DNA of 64,000 bases, taken from Vanilla planifolia. Lineage: Eukaryota; Streptophyta; Magnoliopsida; Asparagales; Orchidaceae. Position numbers and translations under genes: made by a program. Position 1 is the stretch's first letter, and every line of letters starts with the position of its first letter. Shown in pieces: positions 49,389 through 63,189 of the stretch. The notes beneath the pieces are model-generated. The model worked only from the letters and a program-made list of their open reading frames with translations, ran no database searches and was not told the origin of the DNA. The stretch lies in assembly GCA_023846275.1 (NCBI GenBank), contig CM043877.1, positions 19,140,607-19,204,606 on the forward strand. Direction: 5' to 3'.

Positions 49389-50314
49389 GATTGCCGGCAC
49401 CAGTAGAACTGTTACCGGTCAATCCCAAAAGTTTGGGCCCAGCGACGAAAATTGTGAATAATTGAGTACGTAGAACATTATATAAACATTTTGGAGAAAA
49501 AAAAGTTTGCATACCGCATTGTTTGTTGTTTTTTTTTTATCATCTAATATGTGGAAAATAAAATCATCTACCCTTGAGAAGGTTGTCAAAATTCTAGCGT
49601 CTCAATTGGATAGGTCAACTGTCATACTTGAATTTTAGTATCACTTTCTTATCCTTGGATATAACAAATTCATACATTAGTTAATATACTTGTTAGTTAT
49701 TTTTCATCCCTTAGCTTGACATTTAAACTGAGCATCATGATACCCAATTTAATTATTAGACTCATAATGTCTATTAAAAATAAATTGTGTTCTTTACTAT
49801 ATGATCACCCAATTGATATTCAACTAATTCATCTTAAGTTAAGATAACCCATCAATCATACTAATATATATAAGATATCAAAACAAAATATAAACTTGTA
49901 TTGCCATCCATACATGATATGTCCATGGAGTAATAAAGCTCAAAAAATAATTCACAAATCTACAAATCTAACAAATAAAATAATATATAAATAATAATAT
50001 TCAAGTTCATAATAAAAATGTCAAATATATCCTAAGTTTATCAAGTTACAAATATTAGAGTCATAAAAAAAAAATATCACAACCACTAAAATCAAAGTTG
50101 CAAATGAAAAATATTGGAACTAATAGATACACTATAAAGGATGCCTCACAATTCTTAACTCCTATGCAAGTCATTATCTCCTCGAACCTATTTATAAAAA
50201 TGAGAAGAGTGAGTTAAAACTCAATAGAGAAACTTTAAATCATATTATAAAAATAATATATAGTATCAATATATTATATCAAATTTGTAAAAAAATAATA
50301 TTCAGTATCATGAT

Positions 50315-50318
<4 letters not shown>
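49389..50318. other. Upstream region of RUS3
   Basis: The first 80 bp or so are GC-richer and presumably hold the 5' leader. Beyond about 49500 the sequence is AT-rich. No convincing TATA box or upstream ORF was picked out. The stretch from about 50140 resembles LTR sequence of the 50.1-52.6 kb region. Confidence 0.4.
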
Positions 50319-50406
<88 letters not shown>

Positions 50407-52600
50407 TGTCATTAAAGTAATCTAATACAAGAGAACTATAAAATTCAATAACTCTGTTATCATAACTTCAAAGATCTTATTTGATCATGATACAGTTAAT
50501 GAAAACTTTTGAGTATTCTTTGCTTCCATTCTGAGTTCGTGAGTGCTCTGAGTGTCTTTGGCGTGCCGACTCGTCAAAGCTCTGATACTGGGAGGAGGGA
50601 CGCGAGGTCCAAGTGGTGAGACGCCACTCCAGTCTATCATCTTCCTTCACCGCTCAACCATCTTCAAGTTGAAGTTTTCGTTTTCCTCGTCTTCCTTTTT
50701 ACAAGTAATTTCCAATTCCTAGATTATTAATTTGTCGTCAATATATTTTCATTATGCGAGTGTGCAACTTCTACTATAAATTATATTTAAGTTTCAACTG
50801 GTACTTAACCAATCTAAGTACTCCCCATTTCTGTGTGTTTGAAAGTGTGTAGCCGTAATCGATTTAGCGACTTCTTAGCCGCTATAGATCCTAGTTTAGT
50901 TAGGATTCATTGGTTGGTGCCCCTTTGCGTTCAACCCTCTTCGTATCTAGGATGTGTGTCCCTTAGGGAGACGACCCTGCTCTTTGTTGTGCATCAGTCA
51001 CGAATTTTCTAACTAAGCAAATTTAGTATAGTCCTACATCAAAGAGCCTCACTAGCCTAAGGCCTTATCGATATCATGTATAAGACATGTTAAGTACTTG
51101 TGCACTTGGTCCAATGTTAAATTCAATCTTTATGATTTTCTTATGCTAAAATCAAAATCTAGATATCAACCAAACTTAGTCTAAAGCTAACTCAAGCCTT
51201 ATTTAAGGTCCATCCAAAAGGTCATCATTTGATGCTTAATTCCTTAACCTACCCATAACCTTATCATCTCAAGCTTATAGTCCATGATTGTCATCATCTC
51301 ACTTTTTGTTTACATCATATCGCTGCTTACCTTAAACTTATGTTCTAAGGTTACTTGTGACCCTAACTAAGTTTATGATTCAAATCTGAATCTACTCACA
51401 TTCAAATCCTAATCTTACAAATCTCTAACCTAACATTCAAAATACGAACTCTAAGATTTATTAAAATCCTACTCTATCTTAATCCTAACTTAAAGTTAAT
51501 TAAATCTAAGAGCTAATCTTACATTCATACCTTTTATGCCTTTATTGATTGAACTCACATTCCTTTGCTAAGCTTTCTTAAGACCATTCGTTTAGGGCCA
51601 AAGTCAAGCATCTCAAAGCTACTCCTATAGAAACTAAGAGCTTTCCTTACCCTAAAAGCCATCTAAGTTCTTTTCCGAGGTCTCTTCATGCACCCAAAGT
51701 TCTTGGTCAAGCTTTTCCACTCAACCTCATGTCTTATCTCAAGGCATCATGCCTTTTTAGCCACAAAAGATCACTTTTGGATTTGATTTAGAAGTAGTAC
51801 TTACCTAAGTCTGAAGTTTATTTAATAATTATTGTATTTAATAAGTTCTTATGATTCTTCCAAAAGCTATAATTCATTTTTAAGCTTAACTATATATAAC
51901 ATAGTATTTCACTAAAACTTAACTTTGTCATCTACTAAAATTAATCCTCTTATATCAAGCATATAAAGTCTAAATTGTCATGCATAATACTTAGTTTATT
52001 TCACTTCATATCATTATAAATTATAAATGACCTAAATCATCATCCTCTAAAGTTAATTATACATAACACAATCATCATCCTTCATTCTAAATCAAGTATA
52101 ATCAAGATAATCATCTTCTATTCTAATCATGTATGGCTATAAATATCCTCTATTAACCTTAAATTATATATGATCATAGCATCACCAATCATCAATAGAT
52201 AATATGACATTTAGTATCATGTTACTAAGATTAATCTAATATAACCTCATCTTTAAATACTTTTAATCAACATCCAACATTTCTTAATGTCACTCAAGAG
52301 ATTCTTATAATGTTAAACCAATCTAAGGAGTTATCAAAGATATTGATTTTGATTGCAATCTTAACTAGTGTGTAACCTTAACCCACTTAGCCAAAAATCA
52401 TCAATTTCTTACAAGCTTAGTCTAGTCCTCAACCAACTAGCCTTCTTTCATGGCTTTAAACCGTTCCCTTCTAGATTCTTAAAAGGAACCAAGGGCTATT
52501 TCTCACCTTAGAAGCTATCTAGGTCCATAAGTCAAGCCTCTCATGCTTAACCAAGTCATATTGTTAGATACCCAAGAAAACCATGGCATGAAAGTGCTTG
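50145..52600 (-). mobile_element. LTR-like sequence, inverted relative to 59.5-61.3 kb
   Basis: Two landmark blocks match the reverse complement of the right-hand region in the same order: about 50160-50275 with about 61275-61150, and about 52480-52570 with about 59640-59545. The second block reads 'aaccaagggc.at....acc' then 'ttagaagctat.taggt'. The left copy is longer, partly through the TA run and a GC-richer segment at 50520..51010 that has 'gggagacgaccctgctc'. No coding relic was found between the blocks. I take this as LTR or LTR-adjacent sequence of an old element. Confidence 0.4.
50319..50402. repeat. (TA)n microsatellite, about 84 bp
   Basis: Uninterrupted TA dinucleotides, about 42 units. 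It lies inside the LTR-like sequence and is absent from the inverted counterpart near 61.2 kb. Confidence 0.95.
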
Positions 52601-53949
52601 GCTACAAGTTCTCTTTAAGGTTGGGCTATGTTTCAAGTTAATTCCATATTGATCATGACTAGTCTTGTTTAAATTTGAAGAAGTGTTTTTTCTTTATTTT
52701 ATTATAATGGTTTCATGTGTGTACTTAAGGATTCTCGTCATGCCATCATTCAAGTTGAAGTTCATCATGTCCAAACCAATAAAGTGTTTATAAGCATGTA
52801 AATCTTTAAGGTAAAACCTAGTGATTTCATCAAAGAAATACCCTTATTATAGCATAATATCCTACAAAATTGGAGATAAAATAGAGCAAGTTTCGAATCA
52901 ATTTTGGTTCATGGGAGTTTTCTAAACAAAAGTTACAAAGATCATGATCCTTTTACAACATAAACTTGATTCTTAATTTCATGCATTAACAACAATAATC
53001 AAGACATTACATTACATGCTTAAGTTAAAATAAAAACTTTCTATACTTAAGGGATCAAATTAGCATAAATTATACTAGTTGTATATAAAATCATGATTCA
53101 ATAAGAGATTTTAATAATATCATAGGTTCAACCATAATTTTTTAACTATAATTTCTTAGTTATGGAAGAATAAGAATTCACTAACTAAAGTTCACATCTT
53201 TATGATATTAAATATGGTATAATTTGGATCAATACTTAACCATGCCTAGAAACCATCAAGATCACATTAACATATCTTAGTTATAGCCTTGATATTGGCT
53301 TCTATACGTCTAAATTCAATTCCATATGTGAGAATATGAATATCTCATCTTAAACATGCTTTTAATAAGGATGATTATCATCATATTTTAATTATAATAT
53401 TAGATATACTTTGGTTAGGGTACAAGAAAGAGAATCTAAGCATGAAAACTCGTCATTATCTCTTATAAAATCACATACAAGTTTAACAAAGTATCTCATT
53501 TTAACCAAGCATATATCTATATTTACATATATGATCTTAAAGTTTATTATACCTTTTGACTCTTGTAGAAGATTGCACCAAGGTTTGGCCTCGCTTCCTT
53601 CTACTTTTGAGCTCACCACCTCCTCTTTTTGCTCACAGCTAAGCCTTGTTCTTCTCCTTATCTTGAGTTGCCCTCTTTGATGTAAATCATAACTATGGTT
53701 TGACATAAATAAGCTAAGGCTTATATACATTAGTTTTTATCTTAAAATTCAAGAATGAATGGCTTAGATGAGATTTAACTAATCTCATGATTAATTCTTC
53801 ACATCCTTAATGGAAATGCCATCACTAATCCTTTAATGATTGATTATACACCCTAAATTAGGGTTTTTGTAAATGAATGCATGATTGAGATTCCAAGCAT
53901 CTAATTCCCTTATTTGTATGAATTTATAACAATCATGTCAGATTTTTTA
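52601..53949. other. Gene-free AT-rich sequence
   Basis: Frames of 89-112 codons at about 53390-53730 on both strands overlap each other and show no family motif. No gene is supported. Confidence 0.45.
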
Positions 53950-54690
53950 GATCATACTTATATGTTTTCTATCTTCATACTATATGATGAGTTAAATCTC
54001 TCCTTAGCTATGCTTATCCCATTGATATAATATTATAATATGAATATTCATACAATAGGATACACTCCACACAATGTCCATCATAACTTGATGATTTCTT
54101 TTGTTTGACATTTCTCTTAGCTTTATCGTACTTATAAGATTATACTAATCATAATGTATGATTCATTAGATCACCACTCAACTTGCTAGACTTAAACAAT
54201 TTTCCTCCTTTTATTATCATACCTATACAATCTATGACCTATACTTGTACAATCATAATATTATTTAAACCAAACTTTGATTCTTACATTAATGTCCTTG
54301 CATAATAATGTGTTAGCCTTGAACCATCATTAACCATGTTTTATGGTTACTTTATTCCCTTTATCTCTTATTTAATTATATCATTTGATATACTTATATC
54401 ATACTTATACGATACAAAAATTTCTTTCTTATCTTATTAGGCACGTCTGATAGTTAGCATGTGTGACATTATCATACTTATATGGCCACTAAGTTATACT
54501 TGTATAACGAAAATCTACTTTAATAGTCTATTCACACTTACATCTTAATTATTTCTAATGCCTTATTATATAATATAATTAAGCAATGTCATACTATACA
54601 ACATTCACAACCAAACTTTAGAACATATTTCTTTCCTTCAAGTACCTTATAATATTCTACCATCATATTGTACGATACTTAATCAATTAA
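53950..54690. repeat. Second cluster of near-palindromic 15-mers
   Basis: Same motif family as 2401..3480. Examples are 'atcatacttatatg' near 53954, 'tcatactatatgatga' near 53976, 'atcatacttatacgat' near 54400, 'atcatacttatatgg' near 54472 and 'atcatattgtacgat' near 54662. It sits in LTR-like AT-rich sequence with no coding signal. Confidence 0.5.
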
Positions 54691-57569
54691 AGTTATAGGT
54701 ATTTATTTAATAAAATAAAAACTAATATGTTTTAGTTAGATAAAAGAGAGGCATAATAATAATAATACCTAAAAGGAACATGTAATACAATATGAAGGGC
54801 ATTCACATTGAACTTGATCTTCAACACATATACAAGCATTAGTCTTATGCACATCTATAAGAATGCTTCTTTATTAAAAAAGAGAACAAAATGGTAAAAA
54901 AGAAATTAAAGAAAAATATTGGTAATAAAAAAACTCTCAAAATGTTAAAAATCATTTCAATCAGTTATATGTTACAATTATGACTTTGCTAGAATAATAA
55001 GTGTATATCTAAGAAAACTAAGTAAAAAAAAAGAAACAATTGATAAGAACTAAACAAAAAGCCAAAAAACTATAAGTGCATGAGAGCTTTAAAATACATG
55101 TAAGAATATCTTGAATCAGGCTCTAGCTTTTTGTATGGAAAATGGGTTTATATGAGAGGGAAATAAGGGATTTGTCAAATCAAGGCAAATGTAACAAGCT
55201 CATAAAAACTTGAAGGAAGACATATTAATCAATGTTATAATGCTAAATGGACACTTATTATTTTGGTTCTTAAGAGATACAAAAGGATAATGTTTAGATG
55301 AACAAAAGCTAGCATTTGAAGAAGCTTTCAAGGTATAATAAGGTTTTGGCTACACTAAAAGTGGCTAAAGGTTAGATCTGGAGAAAAAACTTGTCTTGGT
55401 CAACAAGGTTAGGATAAGAGAGGGGTATACCAGTTGAACAATTAAGTTGATTGTCATTGATTAGGAAAATTAAAGGAAATCAATTAGAGGATAATCAAAT
55501 TAATACAAACTTAGCAAGATCCAAAAAAATTCTAATAAATGATAATGATGGCAAAGATAGGAGATGTGGACACTTCTCAAGAAATAAAAAAAAGGTAAAT
55601 TATTTGGTTAATAGAAGAAAAAATGTTGAAGCTAGTTGTCAACACTTGTACAAGTGCCTCCATTGTACATGCATAACTATGCTTCCTTATTGGGGAGGAC
55701 TACTACAAAATGGTAAGAAAGTAATAAACATAATTGAACACAAATATTAGGAAACCCTCAAAAGGATAAAATACATAAATTCAAGTGCCAAAAATGTTTC
55801 ATTATCTCTTAAATGTTACATAAGGGGGTTTTTTAAAAAAATGAATCTCTAACTAAGATAGCAAAGTTAAAATAAAAAAGAGAAGACAATAAGAAAGGAT
55901 CATTGATATAGAATATAATATATCAATGGACGATATTAACCTGACCTAGTGAGTCATATAAGTTTTTTTTCTTATTTATTTTGTATTTTAGTTGATTATG
56001 AGTTGTATTGAGTCATTTATAAAGCCCTTAGAAATTTTAATTATTTTTATATTTTTTATTATTTTTTTTACTTTTTATTGAGAAGGATATTTTTATCATT
56101 TTATTTTTGATTTTAAGTTTTGTATTATAATCTATTTAAAACATTGTTATAGAATGAAAAAGAAGATTTTTGGCTTGACATTTTGTTATAAAAAATTATT
56201 GTTTCTCCTCATGCATGCATACATAACTTGGATTTTAATCTAGGGTTCTCAAGTTACGATTTAAGCATCTGAGATGAATTTGAATTTATCTCTATTATGG
56301 TAATCTTCATCATTGTTGCATTCCACCTTAGATCCTACTACATGATTCACACTTATTCATCATTTTCAACTTTTGGAATTAGAGTGTTAAAACTAGCATT
56401 CTTGGCTAGATTATTATAATTTAATTAATCAAGTTATGATTTTCTTGTGATTTAAAATTTAAAATTTGAATTGAATATGTTTAAATTTTGAATATAAGTA
56501 AATTAAATTTTAAATATAAGTAAATTAAATTTTAAATTTTGAAATTTAAAATTTTAAAATTAGAAAGTATGGTTGAATGATAAGACTTGAGTATCACATT
56601 AGTCTTGATAAGATTGAACTTAATACTTTAAAAATAAGCTTATAATTTTACTTATATTCTTATTCTTTATCCTTATTATTCTCTAATTATAAATACATAA
56701 TAAATATATGGATAAGTTTTCTAAAATTCAGGAGTTAGTTGGTGGATTAAGATAAGAGGATTAAACGAGAAAATAATTGTATGATGCATTTATAAATATC
56801 TTTAAAAAAATATAAAAGAAAGAAATATTAATTATTGAACTATCTTTTAGCCATATCCTCCTTAGATCTATATATTTTAAGAGTTAGATATTGCTAGCTA
56901 AAAGAGGTTAATCAGTAAATGTTTAACCTTGAGTGGGTGAACCATGGCTTAAACTAGCCTTAACTAATTTTTTCTTAAGCAAACCTTTGAATTAATAAGG
57001 TGTGGTTAAGGTTATTTAAGCCCTTAAGACATGCATGTATGGTTTTAGAAAGCTAGCTAAAAAAAGAGAGAATTGAGGAGGCCAACTTAGAGAATACTAA
57101 GAAGGAAAATAAGCCAAGTTGTGAGAAAGAATAAGAGTTTAAGTTTTGAAGCAAGGAAAACTCTAACTAAGGAGAAGATTTTTATATGAGATTCTAGGTA
57201 GGATGATCCTTGATTACATATAATAAATTTAGCTAAGATCTAAATAAAATTAGTCAATCTTTTTTTATAAAGCTTGATTAGAAAGGGTGACGTAGTAATA
57301 TTTAGTACATCATGCAGATGTTTCACTTAGAGACATACTAATTCTATTCAGGCTCAGAGTCATGCCAATTTACTTTCATCAATTCATCAAGGTATTTGCA
57401 TCAATAGTTTTGTTTTAATCATTTGAAGAATAATTGATAGTTTTTTTTTTGAATATTTTTAACTTATATTTAGTACAGGTCATCTCTTCAAAAATCCCAT
57501 AATTTTGTCGATATAAACTTTTGTAAAAAAATGACTTTAAAAAAACTAAAAATTGAGTTTAGGCTATTA
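54691..57569. other. Gene-free AT-rich sequence
   Basis: A 99-codon frame at 55451..55750 contains 'RRCGHFSRN', faintly like a gag zinc knuckle, but lacks the full CCHC spacing. A 22-bp direct repeat ('aatataagtaaattaaattt' plus 'ta') lies at 56491..56534. No gene is supported. Confidence 0.4.
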
Positions 57570-57800
57570 TCATACTCATTTACTACCATCTACCATTATT
57601 AGCTATTATTATTATAATAGCCTACATTGGCCTACGTGCCTACATGACCCGTATTGACAACCTTGGTTGAGCCACTCAACATGCATTAATCGATCACCTA
57701 CAATGACCTCTATCTACTTTGACCCACATTGACCTGAGCCAGCCTACTAGCTCTCACTAACCTATGCTGTTCTGCTCAATCTGGATCTACCCAAAACTAA
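57570..57800. repeat. C/T-rich degenerate repeat stretch
   Basis: Recurring 'cctacattggcctacgtgcc', 'tgacccgtattgac' and 'gacccacattgacc' variants. The style resembles the C/T-rich field in RUS3 intron 8 (37266..38070), but I could not show that they are the same unit. Confidence 0.35.
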
Positions 57801-59449
57801 ACTAGAAGCATCACACTTTTCTGCCCTTATTGCACTAGTTACATCATTTGCCACATTATTGCTCATCATTACCCCCTCGAAAGCACGATCTATTTGGAAA
57901 CTTCTTATATTAATTAATTTTATAGCTTGTTAATTCATTTTTTTGAACAAAAATTAAAATATATATTTTTTATTTATTATGAGTTTTAAAATTCTAAAAT
58001 GTCCTTTAAGATTTCAAAAATATGTCTTCATATTTCTATTTTAGTAAAAATTATTATTATATCTTTGAAGTCTTTATAAATAAAGGTGCTCATCATGTTG
58101 TAAATGGTGATGGATTTTTGAATGAATTAACAAAGTATTGCCACTAAGCTTGTGTGATATGAGCATGTTGTGTATAAACAATCTAAAATTTTGAAGGTGC
58201 CTTAGGAAGGTGTGTGAGAGACTTGAAAGGGGAGATCATGACCTATTATCCAATATCCACAAAGAGTATCAAATTAATAAGAAAGTGCTTAGTCACTTTA
58301 TTTCATATTTTGAAAAATTTAATCATCACATCCAATTTTTTAGTTTGTGCAAGTGATCATAGATTTCTTGTTTGGTATTTTAAGAACTCCACTTATGTTT
58401 GTAACTTATCACTTTACCATCTATATGAGTTCTTGAGTGTGTGTTGTTAAAACTATTTCTTTTAGGTTGAGATCTCTTATATTAAAATCAATATAAGTCC
58501 TTGGCTTTTAGAAAAGTTTTTATTTACCTAATGATCATAAGATTTTTTATTCTAAATTTATAATACTTTTGGGTAGGCCATTATATTGATATATTGTTAA
58601 AACCTAAGCCTTTCACAAGTGTTTATGAGCTAGAATAGGTTTTAATATATCATCATACATCAATAGGGAAAACTTCTTCCACCCAAGACTAAGAGAAATT
58701 TTATTAGCTTATAATGTCATTTATCATTCCTTTCTTATACAATATTTCTAAAGAAGCTATGCAAAATGTGCACCATATTACTTGTGAATGTAAAATAAAT
58801 ATTATGAGTATATGCTTGCATGTTTAGCCTTGTGTATTGATATATGTTGAAGATGAACATATAATATTTATTTTTTGATGCAAGACACCTCTTACTAAAG
58901 ACATGATCATGTGGAATAAGTTTAAAAAATATGTTAACTTTTGTGCTTTGTTGATTATCTAAACATGTATACAATAAACACAGGTTATTATAATAGATGT
59001 TAGGAAATTGTCAAATCGTAGAAGAGAAACTTTTATTAAATATAACTCTCATAAGCTAGACATGGTAGCCTTATTTTCTTATTTTATATTATTGAAAGTT
59101 AGTATGCTTAATGAATTTTCCCTTCCTTCTAAGTATAATTGAAGTGTGATAATATAAATTGAGTGTCATGTTTACTTCTTGATTATTGCATGAGTTTCAT
59201 GGTATAATGAACCATTTAATGTGCAAAACTGAGACTTGATTCCATGTTTTTATATAAATTTATTTTTTTTTAATGTGTATGTAATATGAGACACTGAGAT
59301 TATGCATGATAATACCCATAATTTTAATTTAGATAGCATAACAAAATATAAATATTTACTTTATTATCAAAATTATGAATAAGAATGTATAAAATGTCAT
59401 GTAATATAACTTACAATTTTGTGTAAGTCATAAACCATTCAATGGAACT
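57801..59449. other. Gene-free AT-rich sequence
   Basis: Possible copia-like debris around 58200-58980, but no motif is clear enough to name. No gene is supported. Confidence 0.35.
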
Positions 59450-61330
59450 AAGAGATATAGCTAAAACTCTAGAAAATCTTTTGACTAAGTATCCCTTTGC
59501 TTTAGGTATGCTTGAGAAGCATTGAATCATTACTTGGTTGAGTCATGGAAGGCATGCGTTCAACCCTCGAGAAAACTTAAATAGCTTCTAAGATGTGTAT
59601 GGCCCTTGGTTTCTAGTTAGGAACCTTAAAGGGCTCAATTTGGGTCTTTAGAAGAATACTAAGTTGGATAGAGATATTGTTGATAAGAAAAGAGTTCGTT
59701 ATGGTTAACAGTACTAAGGCTAAGAATATACTTTAAGGTCTTATGAATAATTTTGAATAAGGCTTAAAAAATAGATTTAAGATGCTTTAATATGGCTATG
59801 TGAGGTAAGGCTAACCTTAGAATTAGTCTTAAAAGTTTAAGAATAATTCATGAAAAAGAAATCCATAATAGAAGATCTTAGTGATGGATTAAGAAAATAT
59901 AATTATTGAACCTTTATATATATTATAAATAAAGGTTTGGAAAATTAAGCTATTAGCTAAGACCTTGGGAGAAGATATAAGAGCTTGGAATAAGACTTGG
60001 ATATATGCTAGGTTTAACTAAGAAAATAATATGGTAAAAATATTAGTTGGATCCTTACGTTGATCAAGTTCTTTAGATAAGATCATGAATAAGCCTAATT
60101 AGACTCCTAAACAATATGATGACACCCTAAATGGTGATATAAGGGATATGTGGTGGCTCAGAAATACTTTAAGATAGGTATTGTGACTCAAGGTTGCCTT
60201 GGTAGCATAAGGTTAGTAGTAAAACTTATGTGAACTTAGACTTAATTGTTATGATAACCAACTATTCATTAAACATAAGGGTCAAAGATAAGACTATGTG
60301 AATACCAAGGTTAGCTTAGATAGACAAGATCTTAGATAAAATTATAACAAGACTAAATACAAGAAAGATAGGCTAAAATATTTCAAATAATTCAAATAGA
60401 GTATAATGATAATCTTAAAATATTTAGATGATAGTAATCTTGGATAATTAAAATAAGGCATAGGATTGAAACCCTATATTAACTTAGTCAAGACATAAAA
60501 AATCTTAGATGATAGATTTAAGTTTAAGAGACCTATTTAAGTTATTGTTTATGATGATAACTCTTTATATATTAGATTCAAATTAGAAAAATTTACTAAC
60601 ATTAGGTGGTGATAGATTAGAATTAGCATGATGCTATAAGTTAAGGATATGATTTTTATTAGGTGAGGATTGAATGTAATAGACCTTTATCATGAATGCA
60701 CACTCAGGAGATAGGTAGGTTAGCTATCTACTTCCTTGACTTGGAAGTAATAGTGCATGTGGTTTGTTATGCTTATAGGAGGAGAGCTAGGTCACTTGAA
60801 AGAATATTAACTAAAAAGCCATTGTATAAATAGTCTAATGAGAGAATAATTATATATTTTGTGTCATTAGGAAACATATGATGTGTTATGTTATGGTGGG
60901 GGTACATTCGTTATTGAGGACTCTTAGAACCTTATGAGATTATCACATGAGATCTATATTATCTTAAAAAGTGTTGGATCATATGATGTGATAAAAGTGT
61001 CAGGTCCTGTCACGATTCTCTTAAATAGGAGAGTGTATTAGATCAAAAAGAGGACACTAAGTATCCAATTAATTATATTATAAAGATATGTATTGACTTA
61101 GTTAGAAGATGATGATATATTTATGATGGTTAGAAACTTATATTTTTTATTTACATGATTTACTCAGTTATTGCATGCATACCTTTTGGATACTATGTGT
61201 TAATTTTATTATATAACTTAAGAATTCCTCTCTTAGCTCACACCTTTTATATTTTTGTAGGATTATCGAGCTAGGTGTTAAGTAAAAGTTGAGCTAAAGA
61301 TTATCAGATTTAATACATTAGTTGGTTGAT
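59450..61330 (+). mobile_element. LTR-like sequence, inverted counterpart of 50.1-52.6 kb
   Basis: Landmark blocks near 59545-59640 and 61150-61275 match the left region in inverted, collinear order. The stretch 'cttaagaattcctctcttag' then 'ctcacacctttta' near 61220 is typical of the R/U5 part of plant gypsy LTRs. No coding relic was seen within. Confidence 0.4.
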
Positions 61331-63189
61331 TCATCATTTTATATTTCATTATCAATAGTAATAGATTTCTTATTTATTTGTCATTAGTTATATTTTGTTA
61401 GATATAAGATTGTATCAAACTACTATATTAAACTTGGTAGTTGCTTATTGTACTTTTTTATTAGACTTTGGTAGTTATTTATTGTATTACCTCATATTAG
61501 ATTTGAATCGAGAGACTTATTTATTTTTATGAATATTTTATTTATTTTTTAGTTTTGTGGATAAACAAATTGTTAGATTCTTAATATGTTAGAATTTTAT
61601 ATCTTGTTATAGTATCAATTTTAGGTATTGTGATTGTGTTAATTTTGGTTATACTCATAATTTTGGAAAAACAATTTAGATGACACTAAACTTGGTTGCA
61701 ATCTAGCTATAAGAGTTCATTTTATCCATTTTTTTAGTTATTATAGTGAAAATTATAAAGAATAACTATGTAAGAACTTTCAAAGTACATGAAAGTATAT
61801 ATCAAACAAAATTCTTAGTTTTTCCATAGATATGAATCTATATTGGGATAAAGGGAGTAAAAATGATGGATTTGATAAGCTAAGAGACACATGACAAGCA
61901 AGGTGGGATGGTGACATATCAGTTAAAGATCTTTATAGCATTAAATAAGAATTTAGTGTTTTGGATATTAGAAGGTTCATAAAAGTAATGATCAAATAGT
62001 TGAAATGCAAAACCAAGCCAAGCTTTAAGGTTATAATAGAATTTTTCCCTACTAGATAAGACACAAGTATGATGTTGAGAAATATGTCATGAAAGTTAAT
62101 TAAATGTCATACATGTAATAAATTTTAAGACTAAGCTTAAGAGATGACATTCATTTATATGCAGCTCACAATCCTAATCCACAAGGAAACAAAGAAAGCT
62201 AAACCATTTAAAACATGAAAGCATTGAATTGTCAGTGAGTTAAAAACTTATCAAAATTAGGAATCATACTAGCATTTAAAAGAATGGATCAAAACCAAAG
62301 TAAATGGTGGCTACAACTAACCATAAATGATGCACACGTGTAAAGTGAAATCTTTAGTAATGTAATTCAAGCAAGCGACATTGAGTGAATATCAAATTCA
62401 AACCATGTCCATATAAGAACTAATAAAAGAGAGAAAATCTCGTTTTCATAGAGTGGAAAATAGTAAGAGGGAGGTGGGTGTGGATCAGAAGTTATTTGAG
62501 ATAGTAAGAGAGCACTGAAATGATGAGAAGAGTTATGGAGTGGTGGGTTGAAGGCAATACCACTTAATAAAGATGAGAATGAGAAAAGAAAGAAACTAAA
62601 AGGAACTCTAAATTACCTAAGAATAATATTGAAGATAAAGAAAGAAAATCTATAAATAAAGAATGAGCTTCAAAAAAATTACTAGATACATCAAAAATAG
62701 CTTGGACAGGGATCTCCCCTTTTAGGCTTCACACTCGTCTTTCTCGGGGCACTGTTAGAATCATACTAATCAAAATTTGCTCTTAAAGAATGTAATCTAC
62801 ATACACTTAAAAAGAGTTGATAATAGAATACTCAATATATCATAATTATAATAGCTCTTCTAATCCCTATATATAAAGGCCATCCTTATGAGTAAAAGGC
62901 TTACAAGTGATGTGAGACTAAAGAGATTGAAATACAAGCATGAACAAATGATGGCCCCTTCATATAAAGTTCTCCCACAAGTTAAGAGCTCCTTTATGTT
63001 GTATGGATTTAAGGCACTAAATATGAAAATGAATAATATATCCCATATAAAAGAAAGCATGAAATAAAAAGCAAGAGTATGGCTAACATAGAGACCCAAC
63101 CTAAATGATCAATCCATTAATACATGGTGATCGAAAGAGCAATATTGACTAATGAACTAAGGATCACCACTAGGGGGTTCTCGTGATAA
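61331..63189. other. Gene-free AT-rich sequence
   Basis: A short GC-richer patch at about 62700-62760 interrupts otherwise AT-rich DNA. It may be the 3' LTR of the minus-strand gypsy element that follows, but no second LTR is in the window to test this. Confidence 0.4.

Noticed and set aside
53392-53730. A 112-codon minus-strand and an 89-codon plus-strand frame
   Set aside because: They overlap on opposite strands, lack motifs and sit in LTR-like AT-rich DNA.
55451-55750. A 99-codon frame as a gag zinc-knuckle gene
   Set aside because: Only 'CGHFSRN' resembles a knuckle. The full CCHC spacing and neighbouring gag or pol relics are missing.
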